In this document: piece after piece, positions 10,165 through 18,556 of the stretch | Layout of the letters: every line of letters starts with the position of its first letter | Numbering within the stretch: position 1 is the stretch's first letter | Translations under genes and position numbers: made by a program | Source of the DNA: Salipaludibacillus sp. LMS25 | GTDB lineage: Bacteria; Bacillota; Bacilli; Bacillales; Salisediminibacteriaceae | Reading direction: 5' to 3' | Assembly (NCBI RefSeq): GCF_024362805.1 | Contig: NZ_CP093299.1 | Coordinates: forward strand, 2,512,001-2,576,000 | DNA: 64,000 bases | Notes under the pieces: model-generated | Told to the model about the DNA's origin: nothing | The model's database searches: none | Seen by the model: the letters and a program-made list of their open reading frames with translations, nothing else

Positions 10165-10423
10165 CTTATAATACGGTGGCTAATCAAGTTTTTTACATGT
10201 CACTTCAAATTAGAACGTCATTATTTCCTAATTTAACCTTGAATATTTTCCATTGTTATGTAGGGGAGGTGCATCTAAATTAATAGAAAGGGAGAACCTC
10301 ATAGGTACTAATTCCTTTATGAATTTTCATCCACTGTATCCGCAGTAACTTCATGGTTGAATATAAAATTCCTCCAAGTAAAATTTGGAATAATAATGTA
10401 GCTTTTAATTAATAGTCATTAGT

Positions 10424-10581
10424 TTATCCCACTCTTAAGGGTCAGTAAAACCCCCACCTCAAAACTTAAGAAGGTCGAAACGTTTAGGTGGGGGATAAAC
10501 TGCCCCTAAAGGTCCCATAAGTTAAACGAACAATCAGTGGGGGATGACGGAAAACTCCCACTGATTGAAGCTTAGCTTTAT
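10424..10581 (+). repeat. Family A repeat, copy 3
   Basis: Complete element, TTATCCC to GCTTTAT. One outer-arm mismatch (GGGTCAGT against ACTGCCCC). It lies 8 bases beyond the stop codon of the minus-strand metallophosphoesterase. Confidence 0.95.
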
Positions 10582-10588
10582 TTCCTCA

Positions 10589-11446
10589 TTATTTTTTATA
10601 TTTTAGCTCCGCGACTAAAAGTTCAGGATTGTTATTCATTCTAATTGGTATAATACTGTTCCCGAGACCTCTGCTAACCAACATATTAGTATTATTTTCC
10701 TCATATTTGCCTGATGTGTACTTAGGGAAAAAGCCTTGGTCTGGCGCAACAAGGCCACCTATAAATGGTAATCGTCCCTGTCCACCATGTGCATGTCCAG
10801 AAAAGACTAAGTTGATATTTTCTCTTACATACGCATCAAAAAACTCAGGTCTATGAGAAAGTAAAATCTTATACCCATTATAGTTCTTGGTTAATTGTTC
10901 AATTTTGGACTCTACTATACCTTCATTTTCATTAAGTAAATTACTTTCTTTACTGAAAGAAGGATCTTGTATACCAAAAAGCAAAATTTCGTCTTCGTTA
11001 ACCTTAATGATTTGTTTATCGTCGTCAAGTATATTCACACCTTGATCTAACAAACTAGCTGCAAGCTCATCGTAATACTCATTTCTTGCTTCGTGATTTC
11101 CTGTCACGAAATAAATAGGAGCCATTTTTTCAATATCAGAAATAAATTCATGAACTGAATATAGATCAGTAGTCTTAGAATCTATTAAATCACCAGTTAT
11201 GACGATAATGTCAGGATTTTCCCCAATAATTTGGTTTACTAGCTTGTTACCCCAGTCTTTTCCATGAAGATCAGATATTTGTGCTATTTTGAAACCATCG
11301 AATTCCTCAGGTATATTTTTATCTTCTACTATAATGTTGGTTACTTGGATATGTAAGTTCCCCCAAATTAACCAAACTGAAAGGGCTAATAGAGATACAA
11401 TAAAAAGAGAAGATTTGCGTCTGAATAGTTTCAGATATTTTTTCAT
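10589..11446 (-). CDS. Membrane-anchored metallophosphoesterase (YkuE/YaeI-like)
   Basis: Protein of about 285 residues with one N-terminal membrane segment (about 13-29) and then a calcineurin-like phosphoesterase domain facing outward. The metal-binding motifs appear in order: D59-x-H61 (SDLHG), GD at 85-86, GNHE (117-118), the LSH histidine, and GHAHGG near 225. Family members act on phospholipids, UDP-diacylglucosamine or cell-wall precursors; the substrate cannot be told here. ATG 11446 is preferred over a TTG nine bases upstream because AAAGGA sits about 10 bases before it. Single gene, with AT-rich codon use. Confidence 0.85.
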   Translation of the reverse strand: MKKYLKLFRRKSSLFIVSLLALSVWLIWGNLHIQVTNIIVEDKNIPEEFDGFKIAQISDLHGKDWGNKLVNQIIGENPDIIVITGDLIDSKTTDLYSVHEFISDIEKMAPIYFVTGNHEARNEYYDELAASLLDQGVNILDDDKQIIKVNEDEILLFGIQDPSFSKESNLLNENEGIVESKIEQLTKNYNGYKILLSHRPEFFDAYVRENINLVFSGHAHGGQGRLPFIGGLVAPDQGFFPKYTSGKYEENNTNMLVSRGLGNSIIPIRMNNNPELLVAELKYKK

Positions 11447-11860
11447 AACAATCAATCCTTTTCTATAGGCATGTATGCTCTCAAGATCAATAGCAAGAAT
11501 AATAAGAAATTTGTTTTTACACCAGCCATCACAATTGCCTCAGTAAAAGCTAAAGCTACTTCACACATTTTGAATAAAATAAGTTTCTTCAACGAGATCA
11601 ACTTCAGCAGCAGGCATCGGTGTTATTGGAGATGAATCATCTTGTGCAGGTAATTGGATAATTTCTAAATTTTCTAAACAGAAATATTCATTCTTTATCA
11701 TTATATCTTTTTCTGTTAATAAGTTAATCTATTTCTATTACTTGGCGCTTTAAATGTAAAAACTATTATCTCATGCCGATGCTTGAGAGATAAGTGTTCA
11801 TTCACTAGGGCATAATAGCTGATTACAATAAAGTAGAAATTATTATCCTTTTTTTGTTTT
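11447..11860. other. Intergenic, nothing firmly recognised
   Basis: AT-rich spacer upstream of the metallophosphoesterase. Short minus-strand frames look like gene debris, but none can be assigned. Confidence 0.3.
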
Positions 11861-12017
11861 TACCCCACTCTTAAGGGTCAGTAAAACCCCCATCTCAAAA
11901 CTTAAGAAGATCGACAAGTGTAGGTGGGGGATAAACTGCCCCTAAAGGTCCCATAAGTTAAACGAACAATCAGTGGGGGATGAAGGAAAATTCCCACTGA
12001 TTGAAGCTTAGCTTTAT
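11861..12017 (+). repeat. Family A repeat, copy 4
   Basis: Complete element, with TACCCCACT in place of the usual TTTATCCCACT at the left end and GCTTTAT at the right. The outer arm has the same GGGTCAGT variant as copy 3. Confidence 0.93.
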
Positions 12018-12196
12018 GTTCACTTAAAACTCCCCTCCTAAAATGAACGTCTATATCTTAGCTTAAAATGAAATGAAAGATAAGAACTCTTTAGCTTACA
12101 TGCTACAAATCATTGAAACAAAAAGCTAATGGAAATGATGTAACCTAAATAGAGCGAAATGTAATGAACTGAAAGACGGAGCCATCCTACAAAAAA

Positions 12197-12715
<519 letters not shown>

Positions 12716-12720
12716 TGATA

Positions 12721-12752
12721 CAAAGCCTCGGGAAAGCATTTCCGAGGCTTTG
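12721..12752 (+). terminator. Terminator hairpin of the GH1 remnant
   Basis: CAAAGCCTCGG and CCGAGGCTTTG form an 11-bp perfect stem around a 10-base loop, 5 bases after the GH1 stop. The T tract is short. Confidence 0.65.
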
Positions 12753-12823
12753 TCGACTGACTAAGGCGTTAGGTGATAGATCTAACAAGGCGTAAAAGGG
12801 CAAGGGATCGATCATCAACTAGA

Positions 12824-13153
12824 TTATGAGCCAGAGGATGCTTTCTCTTTTACAGCTTTCACTTCATACGTTTGATGAGAAGAACTAATAATATGTTCAG
12901 GTTTCGGCTTACCGCGGCTTTGACGATGCATATTTAAATGTGGCTCACTTTTTTCCCACTGTTTCCATGTTTCTTCAGACTCCCAACGAATGACGATAAC
13001 AACGTCATCGGGACCTTTACGTGTTTCATTGACTAACACACTTAAATCCACAAAGCCTTCAGCTTCTTCAATCACTCCCGGACTTGCGAATTGATCGACT
13101 ACTTTTGGGGCAGAACCTTGTGTCACACTGATGGTTTTCATCTCAATAAACAT
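12824..13153 (-). CDS. ABM-domain protein, haem-degrading monooxygenase-like (HmoA type)
   Basis: About 109 residues with an antibiotic-biosynthesis-monooxygenase (ferredoxin-like) fold as in IsdG/HmoA. It opens with FIEMKTISV, carries the EGFVDLSVLV strand, the VVIVIRWESEETWKQWE segment and the PHLNMHR helix, whose His is the usual haem ligand position. The Asn found in IsdG near residue 7 is not evident, as in some HmoA-like members, so haem breakdown is likely but not shown. ATG 13153 fits a GGAG 8 bases upstream better than the GTG at 13162. Single gene. Confidence 0.7.
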   Translation of the reverse strand: MFIEMKTISVTQGSAPKVVDQFASPGVIEEAEGFVDLSVLVNETRKGPDDVVIVIRWESEETWKQWEKSEPHLNMHRQSRGKPKPEHIISSSHQTYEVKAVKEKASSGS

Positions 13154-13249
13154 ATGTATCACTCCATAAAAAGGATTTACTTTATATTTTAGTTGAGAAA
13201 GATAATCATTGTCAATTAAAATCTCTTGTAAAGTGACAATCTTAGGTGA

Positions 13250-13291
13250 AAGCTAACGGGCGCTAAAGTCCTGATTGAAGGTTCGTTTTAT
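13250..13291 (+). repeat. Family B repeat remnant (right end)
   Basis: Only the B right end remains: AGCTAACGGGCGCTAAAGTCC, then TGATTGAAGGTTCGTTTTAT. It lies about 70 bases before ppaC. Confidence 0.7.
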
Positions 13292-13370
13292 GTGAGCGGT
13301 GACAGGTGCCCTCTATCGTGATAAAATAAACCGTATTGATGAACTGATAGAGTAAAAGGAGTGGCATGGT

Positions 13371-14303
13371 ATGAGCACAGATAAAATACTAATTTTCGGA
13401 CATCAAAATCCTGATACGGATACGATTTGTTCAGCGTTAGTTTACGCAGACTTGAAAAAGCAGCTAGGAATGAATGTTGAGGCTGTAAGACTTGGAGAAG
13501 TTGGTGCTGAGACACAATATGCGCTTGATAAATTTGGCGTAGACGCACCGCGCTATGTTGAAGAAGTGGCCAATGAAGTAGATAAAGTTATCCTCGTAGA
13601 TCATAATGAACGGCAACAAAGTGTTCAGGACTTGAACAAAGTGCAGGTAGCGGAAGTGATTGATCATCACCGCATCGCTAATTTTGAGACAGAAGCCCCT
13701 CTTTATTACCGAGCAGAGCCTGTAGGATGTACAGCAACGATTCTTCATAAACTCTATAAAGAGCATGGCGTTTCTGTCAAAAAAGAAATGGCTGGTTTAA
13801 TGATATCGGCGATTATTTCAGATTCTCTGTTATTTAAATCGCCCACATGTACGAAGGAAGATAGAGATGCTGCTAATGAATTGGCTAAAATAGCTGATGT
13901 AGATTTAGAGGCTTATGGCTTAGAAATGCTAAAAGCAGGGGCGGACATGAGCGATAAGTCAGTTGATCAACTACTAAATATGGATGCTAAAGAGTTTACA
14001 ATGGGACGTCACAACGTGCAGATCGCCCAAGTCAATGTAGTGGATACGAACGATGTCCTCCACCGTCTTAATGATGTAAAAGCAGAGATGGAGGCAGTTC
14101 TTACTAAAAAAGGCCTAAGCCTATTTTTACTGGCTGTCACAGATATTTTAACGAATGACTCTGTCGCTGTAGCGGTTGGAGAACAAACGAAAGCAGTCGA
14201 AACCGCATTCGACGTGGCGTTCGAAGATGGACGAGCAACACTAAAGGGTGTAGTATCTCGTAAAAAACAGATCGTGCCGCCATTAACAAACGCCCTTTCC
14301 TAA
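13371..14303 (+). CDS. ppaC: Manganese-dependent inorganic pyrophosphatase PpaC
   Basis: Family II pyrophosphatase, 310 residues, cytoplasmic. It hydrolyses PPi to two phosphates. The DHH-family metal ligands are all visible: H11 with D15 and D17 in [10 protein letters not shown]77-H78 in LVDHNE, and D98-H99-H100 in VIDHHR. The C-terminal DHHA2 domain contains the RKKQIVPPL substrate-binding segment at the end. AAAGGAG precedes ATG 13371. It is a single gene with a family B remnant upstream. Confidence 0.96.
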   Translation: MSTDKILIFGHQNPDTDTICSALVYADLKKQLGMNVEAVRLGEVGAETQYALDKFGVDAPRYVEEVANEVDKVILVDHNERQQSVQDLNKVQVAEVIDHHRIANFETEAPLYYRAEPVGCTATILHKLYKEHGVSVKKEMAGLMISAIISDSLLFKSPTCTKEDRDAANELAKIADVDLEAYGLEMLKAGADMSDKSVDQLLNMDAKEFTMGRHNVQIAQVNVVDTNDVLHRLNDVKAEMEAVLTKKGLSLFLLAVTDILTNDSVAVAVGEQTKAVETAFDVAFEDGRATLKGVVSRKKQIVPPLTNALS

Positions 14304-14355
14304 TCATACCGAACGGCTTGGAGAACTTTTCCTCTAAGCTGTTTTTTAACATACG

Positions 14356-14508
14356 TTTATCACAGCTAATCGTAACAGCCGTCTCAAAATAGAGAGCAGA
14401 GCTAAATCTATATAGGCGGGAGCTAACGGAGGCTAATGTCCTGGTTCACTCACCTACCAATCAGTGGGAGATGAAGGGAAACTCCCACTGATTGAAGCTT
14501 AGCTTTAT
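14356..14508 (+). repeat. Family B/A hybrid repeat
   Basis: Left part is a worn family B (TTTATCACAGCTAAT, CTCAAAATAGAGAG, TAGGCGGGAG, GGCTAATGTCC and TTCACTCACCTACC). The right end is family A (AATCAGTGGG, CCCACTGATT, GAAGCTTAGCTTTAT). It begins about 50 bases after ppaC and ends 31 bases before the EamA gene. Confidence 0.85.
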
Positions 14509-14539
14509 CAAACATTGAGCATGTAAGGCGTGGTATGCA

Positions 14540-15418
14540 ATGAATAAATTCTCTTTTTTACTCGTACTAATCGGGGCGATTCTTTGGGGCACCACAGGAA
14601 CAGCGCAACATTTTGCTCCTGATGGGGCCCACCCTGTGGCGGTAGGAACGATGCGGTTAGCAGTGGGAGGCACTGTTTTGTTTGTGATCGGTCTCATGAC
14701 CCAAAAAATTGCCTCAATTGAATGGCCTGTAAAAGCTATTTTGCTTGCTGCATGCGCTATGGCCGCCTATCAGCCGTTATTTTTTTCTGCGGTGGCAACC
14801 ACTGGCGTCGCCATCGGTACCGTCGTTGCCATTGGAAGTGCCCCCCTACTGACTGGCCTCATCGAATGGGTTGTTTATCAAAGGCGACCGGTAAGGCAGT
14901 GGTGGATTGCCACTTGTCTATCTATTCTTGGTTGTGTATTACTATTTGCTACCCAAGGTAATATCGAGCTAGATCCAATGGGATTTACTTTAGCATTAGG
15001 AGCTGGACTTGCTTTCTCTACGTACACACTTGTGAATAAACATATTGTCAAAAAACTAGCGCCTGAGATGGCGGTGGCAGTCGTATTTACCCTAGCAGCG
15101 GTGATCCTTTCTCCTCTACTATTCGTGTTTGATGTAAGTTGGGTGACGGAGCTAAACGGCTTACTTGTTGTCCTCCAACTAGGCATAGTGGCCACAGCTA
15201 TCGCGTACCTTTTATTTGTGAGAGGGCTGATGGGCATCCCTGCATCCACCGCTGTTACGCTATCGCTGGCAGAACCATTAACAGCCGCCCTGCTTGGTGT
15301 CGTTATCGTGGGAGAAGTCTTAACAGTGTGGGCTTCAGTAGGGATATTTCTTATTTTTGCCGGACTAGCAGCATTAATTTATACACCTAAAAAAGCTGTC
15401 CTAACGCGTAACGCTTAG
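14540..15418 (+). CDS. EamA/DMT-family membrane exporter
   Basis: Integral membrane protein of 292 residues with about ten hydrophobic segments arranged as two EamA repeats, the drug/metabolite transporter architecture. The N-terminal GAILWGTTGTAQ and second-repeat GAGLAFSTYTLVNK segments are typical. Members export amino acids or other small metabolites; the substrate is unknown. The ribosome site before ATG 14540 is weak (GGCGTGG). The gene sits between a family B/A hybrid upstream and a 21-bp-period array downstream. Confidence 0.85.
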   Translation: MNKFSFLLVLIGAILWGTTGTAQHFAPDGAHPVAVGTMRLAVGGTVLFVIGLMTQKIASIEWPVKAILLAACAMAAYQPLFFSAVATTGVAIGTVVAIGSAPLLTGLIEWVVYQRRPVRQWWIATCLSILGCVLLFATQGNIELDPMGFTLALGAGLAFSTYTLVNKHIVKKLAPEMAVAVVFTLAAVILSPLLFVFDVSWVTELNGLLVVLQLGIVATAIAYLLFVRGLMGIPASTAVTLSLAEPLTAALLGVVIVGEVLTVWASVGIFLIFAGLAALIYTPKKAVLTRNA

Positions 15419-15440
15419 GGCAGCCGTAAAGAGGTGGAGG

Positions 15441-15555
15441 TGCTGAAAAAAATGGGTTTAGTGTTGAAAAATAATGAGTTGGTGCTGAAAAAAAACGAGG
15501 CTACTGCTGAAAAATGGTGAGTTATTGCTGAAAAAATCGGTATGACTGCTGAAAC
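15441..15555 (+). repeat. 21-bp-period TGCTGAAA array, locus 1
   Basis: TGCTGAAA (once TGTTGAAA) recurs at 15441, 15462, 15483, 15505, 15526 and 15547: six units at 21-22 bp spacing with unlike spacers. It starts about 20 bases after the EamA stop and ends just before a family A copy. A second six-unit array lies at 37456-37566. Function unknown. Confidence 0.85.
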
Positions 15556-15560
15556 CACCA

Positions 15561-15719
15561 TTTATCCCACTCTTAAGGGGCAGTAAAACCCCCACCTCAA
15601 AACTTAAGAAGGTCGAAACGTTTAGGTGGGGGTTAAACTGCCCCTAAAGGTCTGATAAGTTAAACGAACAATCAGTGGGGGATGAAGGAAAACTCCCACT
15701 GATTGAAGCTTAGCTTTAT
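15561..15719 (+). repeat. Family A repeat, copy 5
   Basis: Complete element with intact GGGGCAGT/ACTGCCCC and CCCCCACCT/AGGTGGGGG arms. Its last bases (TTTAT) contain the complement of the TAA stop codon of the minus-strand permease gene, so element and gene abut with a shared codon. Confidence 0.96.
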
Positions 15720-16399
15720 ATTTCCCCATATTTTTTATAACGATTTTCCAAATAGTTTTGTAAAATGGTCATGACAGAGCAGATGCCCCAATAAATTAAT
15801 GCGACGAGAATATACATCGTCATGTAATCCATTTCCCTTCCGCCTACAATACGTGCTTGTTGAAAAATCTCTGGGACGGTAATCATTGCAGCTAATGATG
15901 ATGCTTTAATTAAATCAAGTAAGACATTCGTCAGCGGCGGAATGGCAATGCGCGTTGCTTGTGGTAATACGATTAATCGCAGCATGGGCCAAAATGAAAA
16001 GCCGAGGGATTTAGCTGATTCCCATTGACCTTTCGGAACAGCATCAATGGCAGAGCGGTTAATTTCAGCCATGTAAGCAGCACTGTTTAAGCTAAACCCA
16101 ATAATCGCCGCAGTAACAGCATTGAACTCAATTCCGATAAAGGGAAAGCCAAAATAAAGAATGAATAAAATAACAAGAATTGGCACTCCCCTCATAAATG
16201 AGATATATAAACGGGAGGGCCATTGTAGCCATACAAGAGAGGACATGCGCCCGAGCGCCAGGAACAGACTGATTACAATCCCGATCAGCATACTGCTTAA
16301 CGAAATAAGCATCGTATACCCGACACCTTCCATAATAAATAGAAAGCTATCAGCTGCCAGCTCGGCGTTAAAAATGTACTCCCATTGAATGTCACTCAT
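15716..16399 (-). CDS. Amino-acid ABC transporter permease (HisM/TcyB type)
   Basis: Membrane permease of 227 residues with about five hydrophobic segments and the polar-amino-acid ABC signature. The EAA loop appears as KSLGFSFWPMLRLIVLPQA with the following ATRIAIPPLTN. It would form the channel for the solute bound by the lipoprotein encoded 12 bases upstream. The expected ATPase gene is not downstream; instead a family A repeat begins within the stop codon. The protein looks nearly full length, so it may use an ATPase encoded elsewhere. Confidence 0.9.
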   Translation of the reverse strand: MSDIQWEYIFNAELAADSFLFIMEGVGYTMLISLSSMLIGIVISLFLALGRMSSLVWLQWPSRLYISFMRGVPILVILFILYFGFPFIGIEFNAVTAAIIGFSLNSAAYMAEINRSAIDAVPKGQWESAKSLGFSFWPMLRLIVLPQATRIAIPPLTNVLLDLIKASSLAAMITVPEIFQQARIVGGREMDYMTMYILVALIYWGICSVMTILQNYLENRYKKYGEI

Positions 16400-16411
16400 A
16401 GTCGTTCCCCT

Positions 16412-17284
16412 TTACTGTTCAACTTCAAAGTCAATATCTGGTTCTTGAGACACATCCTGTCCGCCGAAAAATTGCTCAGAAAGCTCGGTAATCGTGCCAT
16501 CTTCCATCATGTCGGCAAGGACGTTATTCATATTTTCTTGTAACTCTACGTTGTCTTTCTTCATAATCATTGCTTGATTATTCGGGTAGTAAAACAAATC
16601 TGGATGGATAACCACATCAATGTCAGGGAGCGCTTCAATAGCAAGCGACTGTAGATAGTAATCATTCATGACCACATCAAGACGTCCGTTTTCAATATCT
16701 CTTAAATACGTATCGTTTGTCACATTATCATACGTGACCCCTTCAGCTCCATACTCTTCAGCCAGTTGCATATAAATGGTCGTAGCGGCACCGCCGTGTC
16801 GCTTTCCTTCGAGATCTTCTAATGACTCAATACCAGAATAATCATCAGGGCGAACAATCATGGCCCCATATGAGAATTTATAAGGATCTGTAAACAAGAA
16901 GTCTTCTTCACGACGTTCATTAATATCAATATCATTTACGGCTAAATCTACTTGACCACTATTAATAGAAGTAAGCATACCATCAAAGCCCATTTCGGTA
17001 AATTCAACGTCTAAATCGAGCCGGTCGGCCGCCTCTTTCACAATTTCTACTTCAAAACCAGTTAAATCATTATCCTCATCAGAATGATATGAGGTAGGGT
17101 AGAGTGTACCAGACGTGGCAACTGTGATCACGCCACTTTCTTGAATCTCATCCCATGCTGTGGAGCCCTCTTCGTTTTGTTCATTATTGTTATCATCTCC
17201 ACCACCGCATGCGGAGAGAATAAGTGTCATGGACAAACTGCCTAGTAATACTGACTGTCTTTTATTTTTGAAAAAATGAATCAT
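16412..17284 (-). CDS. Amino-acid ABC transporter substrate-binding lipoprotein
   Basis: Lipoprotein of 290 residues: signal peptide with lipobox LILSACGG (Cys near 26), an acidic linker, then an SBP family 3 domain (GVITVATSGTLYP, TGFEVEIVKEAADRL, VDLAVNDIDI). It captures a polar amino acid outside the membrane for the permease next door. Start ATG 17284 has AAGGAGG upstream. The mature part is rich in Asp and Glu, fitting a salt- or alkali-adapted surface. Operon of two genes; no ATPase present. Confidence 0.92.
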   Translation of the reverse strand: MIHFFKNKRQSVLLGSLSMTLILSACGGGDDNNNEQNEEGSTAWDEIQESGVITVATSGTLYPTSYHSDEDNDLTGFEVEIVKEAADRLDLDVEFTEMGFDGMLTSINSGQVDLAVNDIDINERREEDFLFTDPYKFSYGAMIVRPDDYSGIESLEDLEGKRHGGAATTIYMQLAEEYGAEGVTYDNVTNDTYLRDIENGRLDVVMNDYYLQSLAIEALPDIDVVIHPDLFYYPNNQAMIMKKDNVELQENMNNVLADMMEDGTITELSEQFFGGQDVSQEPDIDFEVEQ

Positions 17285-17560
17285 GATGTCCTCCTTTAAA
17301 TAACTAAATCTTTAGTCCAGTAAAAACATAGCATGGAACTTGGGATTAAAGCAATTACATTGCTTATAATTTTGAAAGTTAAAAAATTCCTCGATAGTTT
17401 CGTCCAATAACTCGACGCCGACGTTCGCAGCGAAAATCCCGATCACGCCAAATAACTGAAAAACGTGATCGTCGTCCTTAAGTGCGATATCTCGTTTCAT
17501 TTAAAAAAAGACAGATTGCCATCTTGATAAGGGGTTTAAAGGAATAGCAGTTAAAAAGCT
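17285..17560. other. Intergenic upstream of the ABC pair
   Basis: Must hold the promoter of the minus-strand ABC operon, but no convincing -35/-10 pair was found. A 62-codon minus-strand frame here lacks a ribosome site and was not called. Confidence 0.3.
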
Positions 17561-17709
17561 TTTACCGTCCGTAAAACTCCCGGGTCAAAATAGAGAGGAG
17601 AGCTAAATCTATTTTGGCGGAAGATAACAAACGCTAAAGTCCTGATTGACTCACCTAACAATCAGTGGAAGAAGAACAAAAAACCTCTACTGAAGGGCGT
17701 GTTATTTTA
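17561..17709 (+). repeat. Family B repeat, degenerate copy
   Basis: Recognisable B order: CCGTCCG, AAAACTCCCGG, CAAAATAGAGAGGAG, TTTGGCGGAAGATAA, CGCTAAAGTCCTGATTGACTC, ACAATCAGTGG, then an altered right end reaching TTTTA at 17705-17709. Arms are worn by substitutions. Confidence 0.8.
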
Positions 17710-17926
17710 GACAGATCACAGATGTGATAGGACAAACTAAAAGCACAATGTGGACGTAAGAGCAGCAGGTTGATACATTTAGCTATTAAAATGAGGTTTA
17801 CGGTTGAAAGAAACTGGGTAAACAAACGGAGTATTATACAAAATAAAGGGGTGTCCCTCATAATGGATACTAGAACCTAGTCAACAAATTGGTGGATGTT
17901 AGGTTTGTGAAAAGGAGTTTAACAGG

Positions 17927-18484
17927 ATGAGCCGGCAAAAAACAATTGATCAAACACAATTATTTCATGAGACCGAACAATTAATCTTAAAAGCAGGCTA
18001 TACGGGCTTTCACTTTAAAGCTCTTGCAGAACGGCTTGGCGTGGCTAGGAGTACAATTTATAATTATTATTCACGAAAAGAAGAGCTCATTACAGCTTAT
18101 ATGCTTCATCTGATTGAAGAAGCGATAAAAAAAATGGATGACGCCATAAAATCGGAGGAACCACTTAAAGCACTCTTACGCATTTGGGTGAAGTATGCTA
18201 ATATGCATCAGATGTTGCAGATTATGCCGTATATTGATCAGAAAGCCACGTCAAAGGTTGAAGAGAATACACAAAAAATGTATGCGTTATTTAACGAAAT
18301 GAAAAGTAAAATTACGAATGTTTTATATAGAGGTCAGCAGGAGGGATTGGTTAGAACAGACATTCCCATGCCGACGCTTGTAGGCTTAATGATGGCAACG
18401 GTACAAATACCCGTGCATTATACTGAACTTGAAAATTGGGTGGATGACGTCCATGATCTTCTTCTAAACGGCTTTACTCGCTAA
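17927..18484 (+). CDS. TetR-family regulator of the adjacent RND pump
   Basis: TetR/AcrR-type repressor of 185 residues. The N-terminal helix-turn-helix (about 22-50) reads TGFHFKALAERLGVARST, followed by the YNYYSRKEELI helix. The C-terminal ligand domain is variable. The gene ends 72 bases before the RND pump, and a perfect 8+4+8 palindrome sits in that gap, making this regulator its probable binder. AAAGGAG precedes ATG 17927. Confidence 0.88.
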   Translation: MSRQKTIDQTQLFHETEQLILKAGYTGFHFKALAERLGVARSTIYNYYSRKEELITAYMLHLIEEAIKKMDDAIKSEEPLKALLRIWVKYANMHQMLQIMPYIDQKATSKVEENTQKMYALFNEMKSKITNVLYRGQQEGLVRTDIPMPTLVGLMMATVQIPVHYTELENWVDDVHDLLLNGFTR

Positions 18485-18502
18485 CTTCTTTTTTGTCCTT
18501 TT

Positions 18503-18522
18503 AAATGACACTACTGTCATTT
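18503..18522. promoter_or_regulatory. Candidate TetR operator before the RND pump
   Basis: AAATGACA (18503-18510), a 4-base spacer and TGTCATTT (18515-18522) form a perfect inverted repeat in the tetR-RND gap. Size and symmetry suit a TetR dimer. No copy was found upstream of tetR itself; the short ACTAG/CTAGT repeat at 17869-17881 is different. Confidence 0.6.
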
Positions 18523-18556
18523 ACTTTGCTTTTCAAAAAAAACTTGGAGGGTGCGA

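Noticed and set aside
10077..10283. 68-codon + strand frame after metH
   Set aside because: Spans a terminator-like hairpin, has no convincing ribosome site and unnatural composition.
15431..15519. Reading the first array as a coding repeat (LKKMGLV/LKNNELV)
   Set aside because: One frame is open for about three units but then stops, lacks a clear start, and the second array has no matching frame.
15441..15555. Idea that the TGCTGAAA array is a CRISPR array
   Set aside because: The constant part is only about 8 bases and the period 21; CRISPR repeats are 23 bases or longer with spacers over 25. No cas genes are near.
17312..17500. 62-codon minus-strand frame upstream of the ABC binding protein
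   Set aside because: Open and partly protein-like, but without ribosome site or recognisable family; it lies where the ABC promoter must be.
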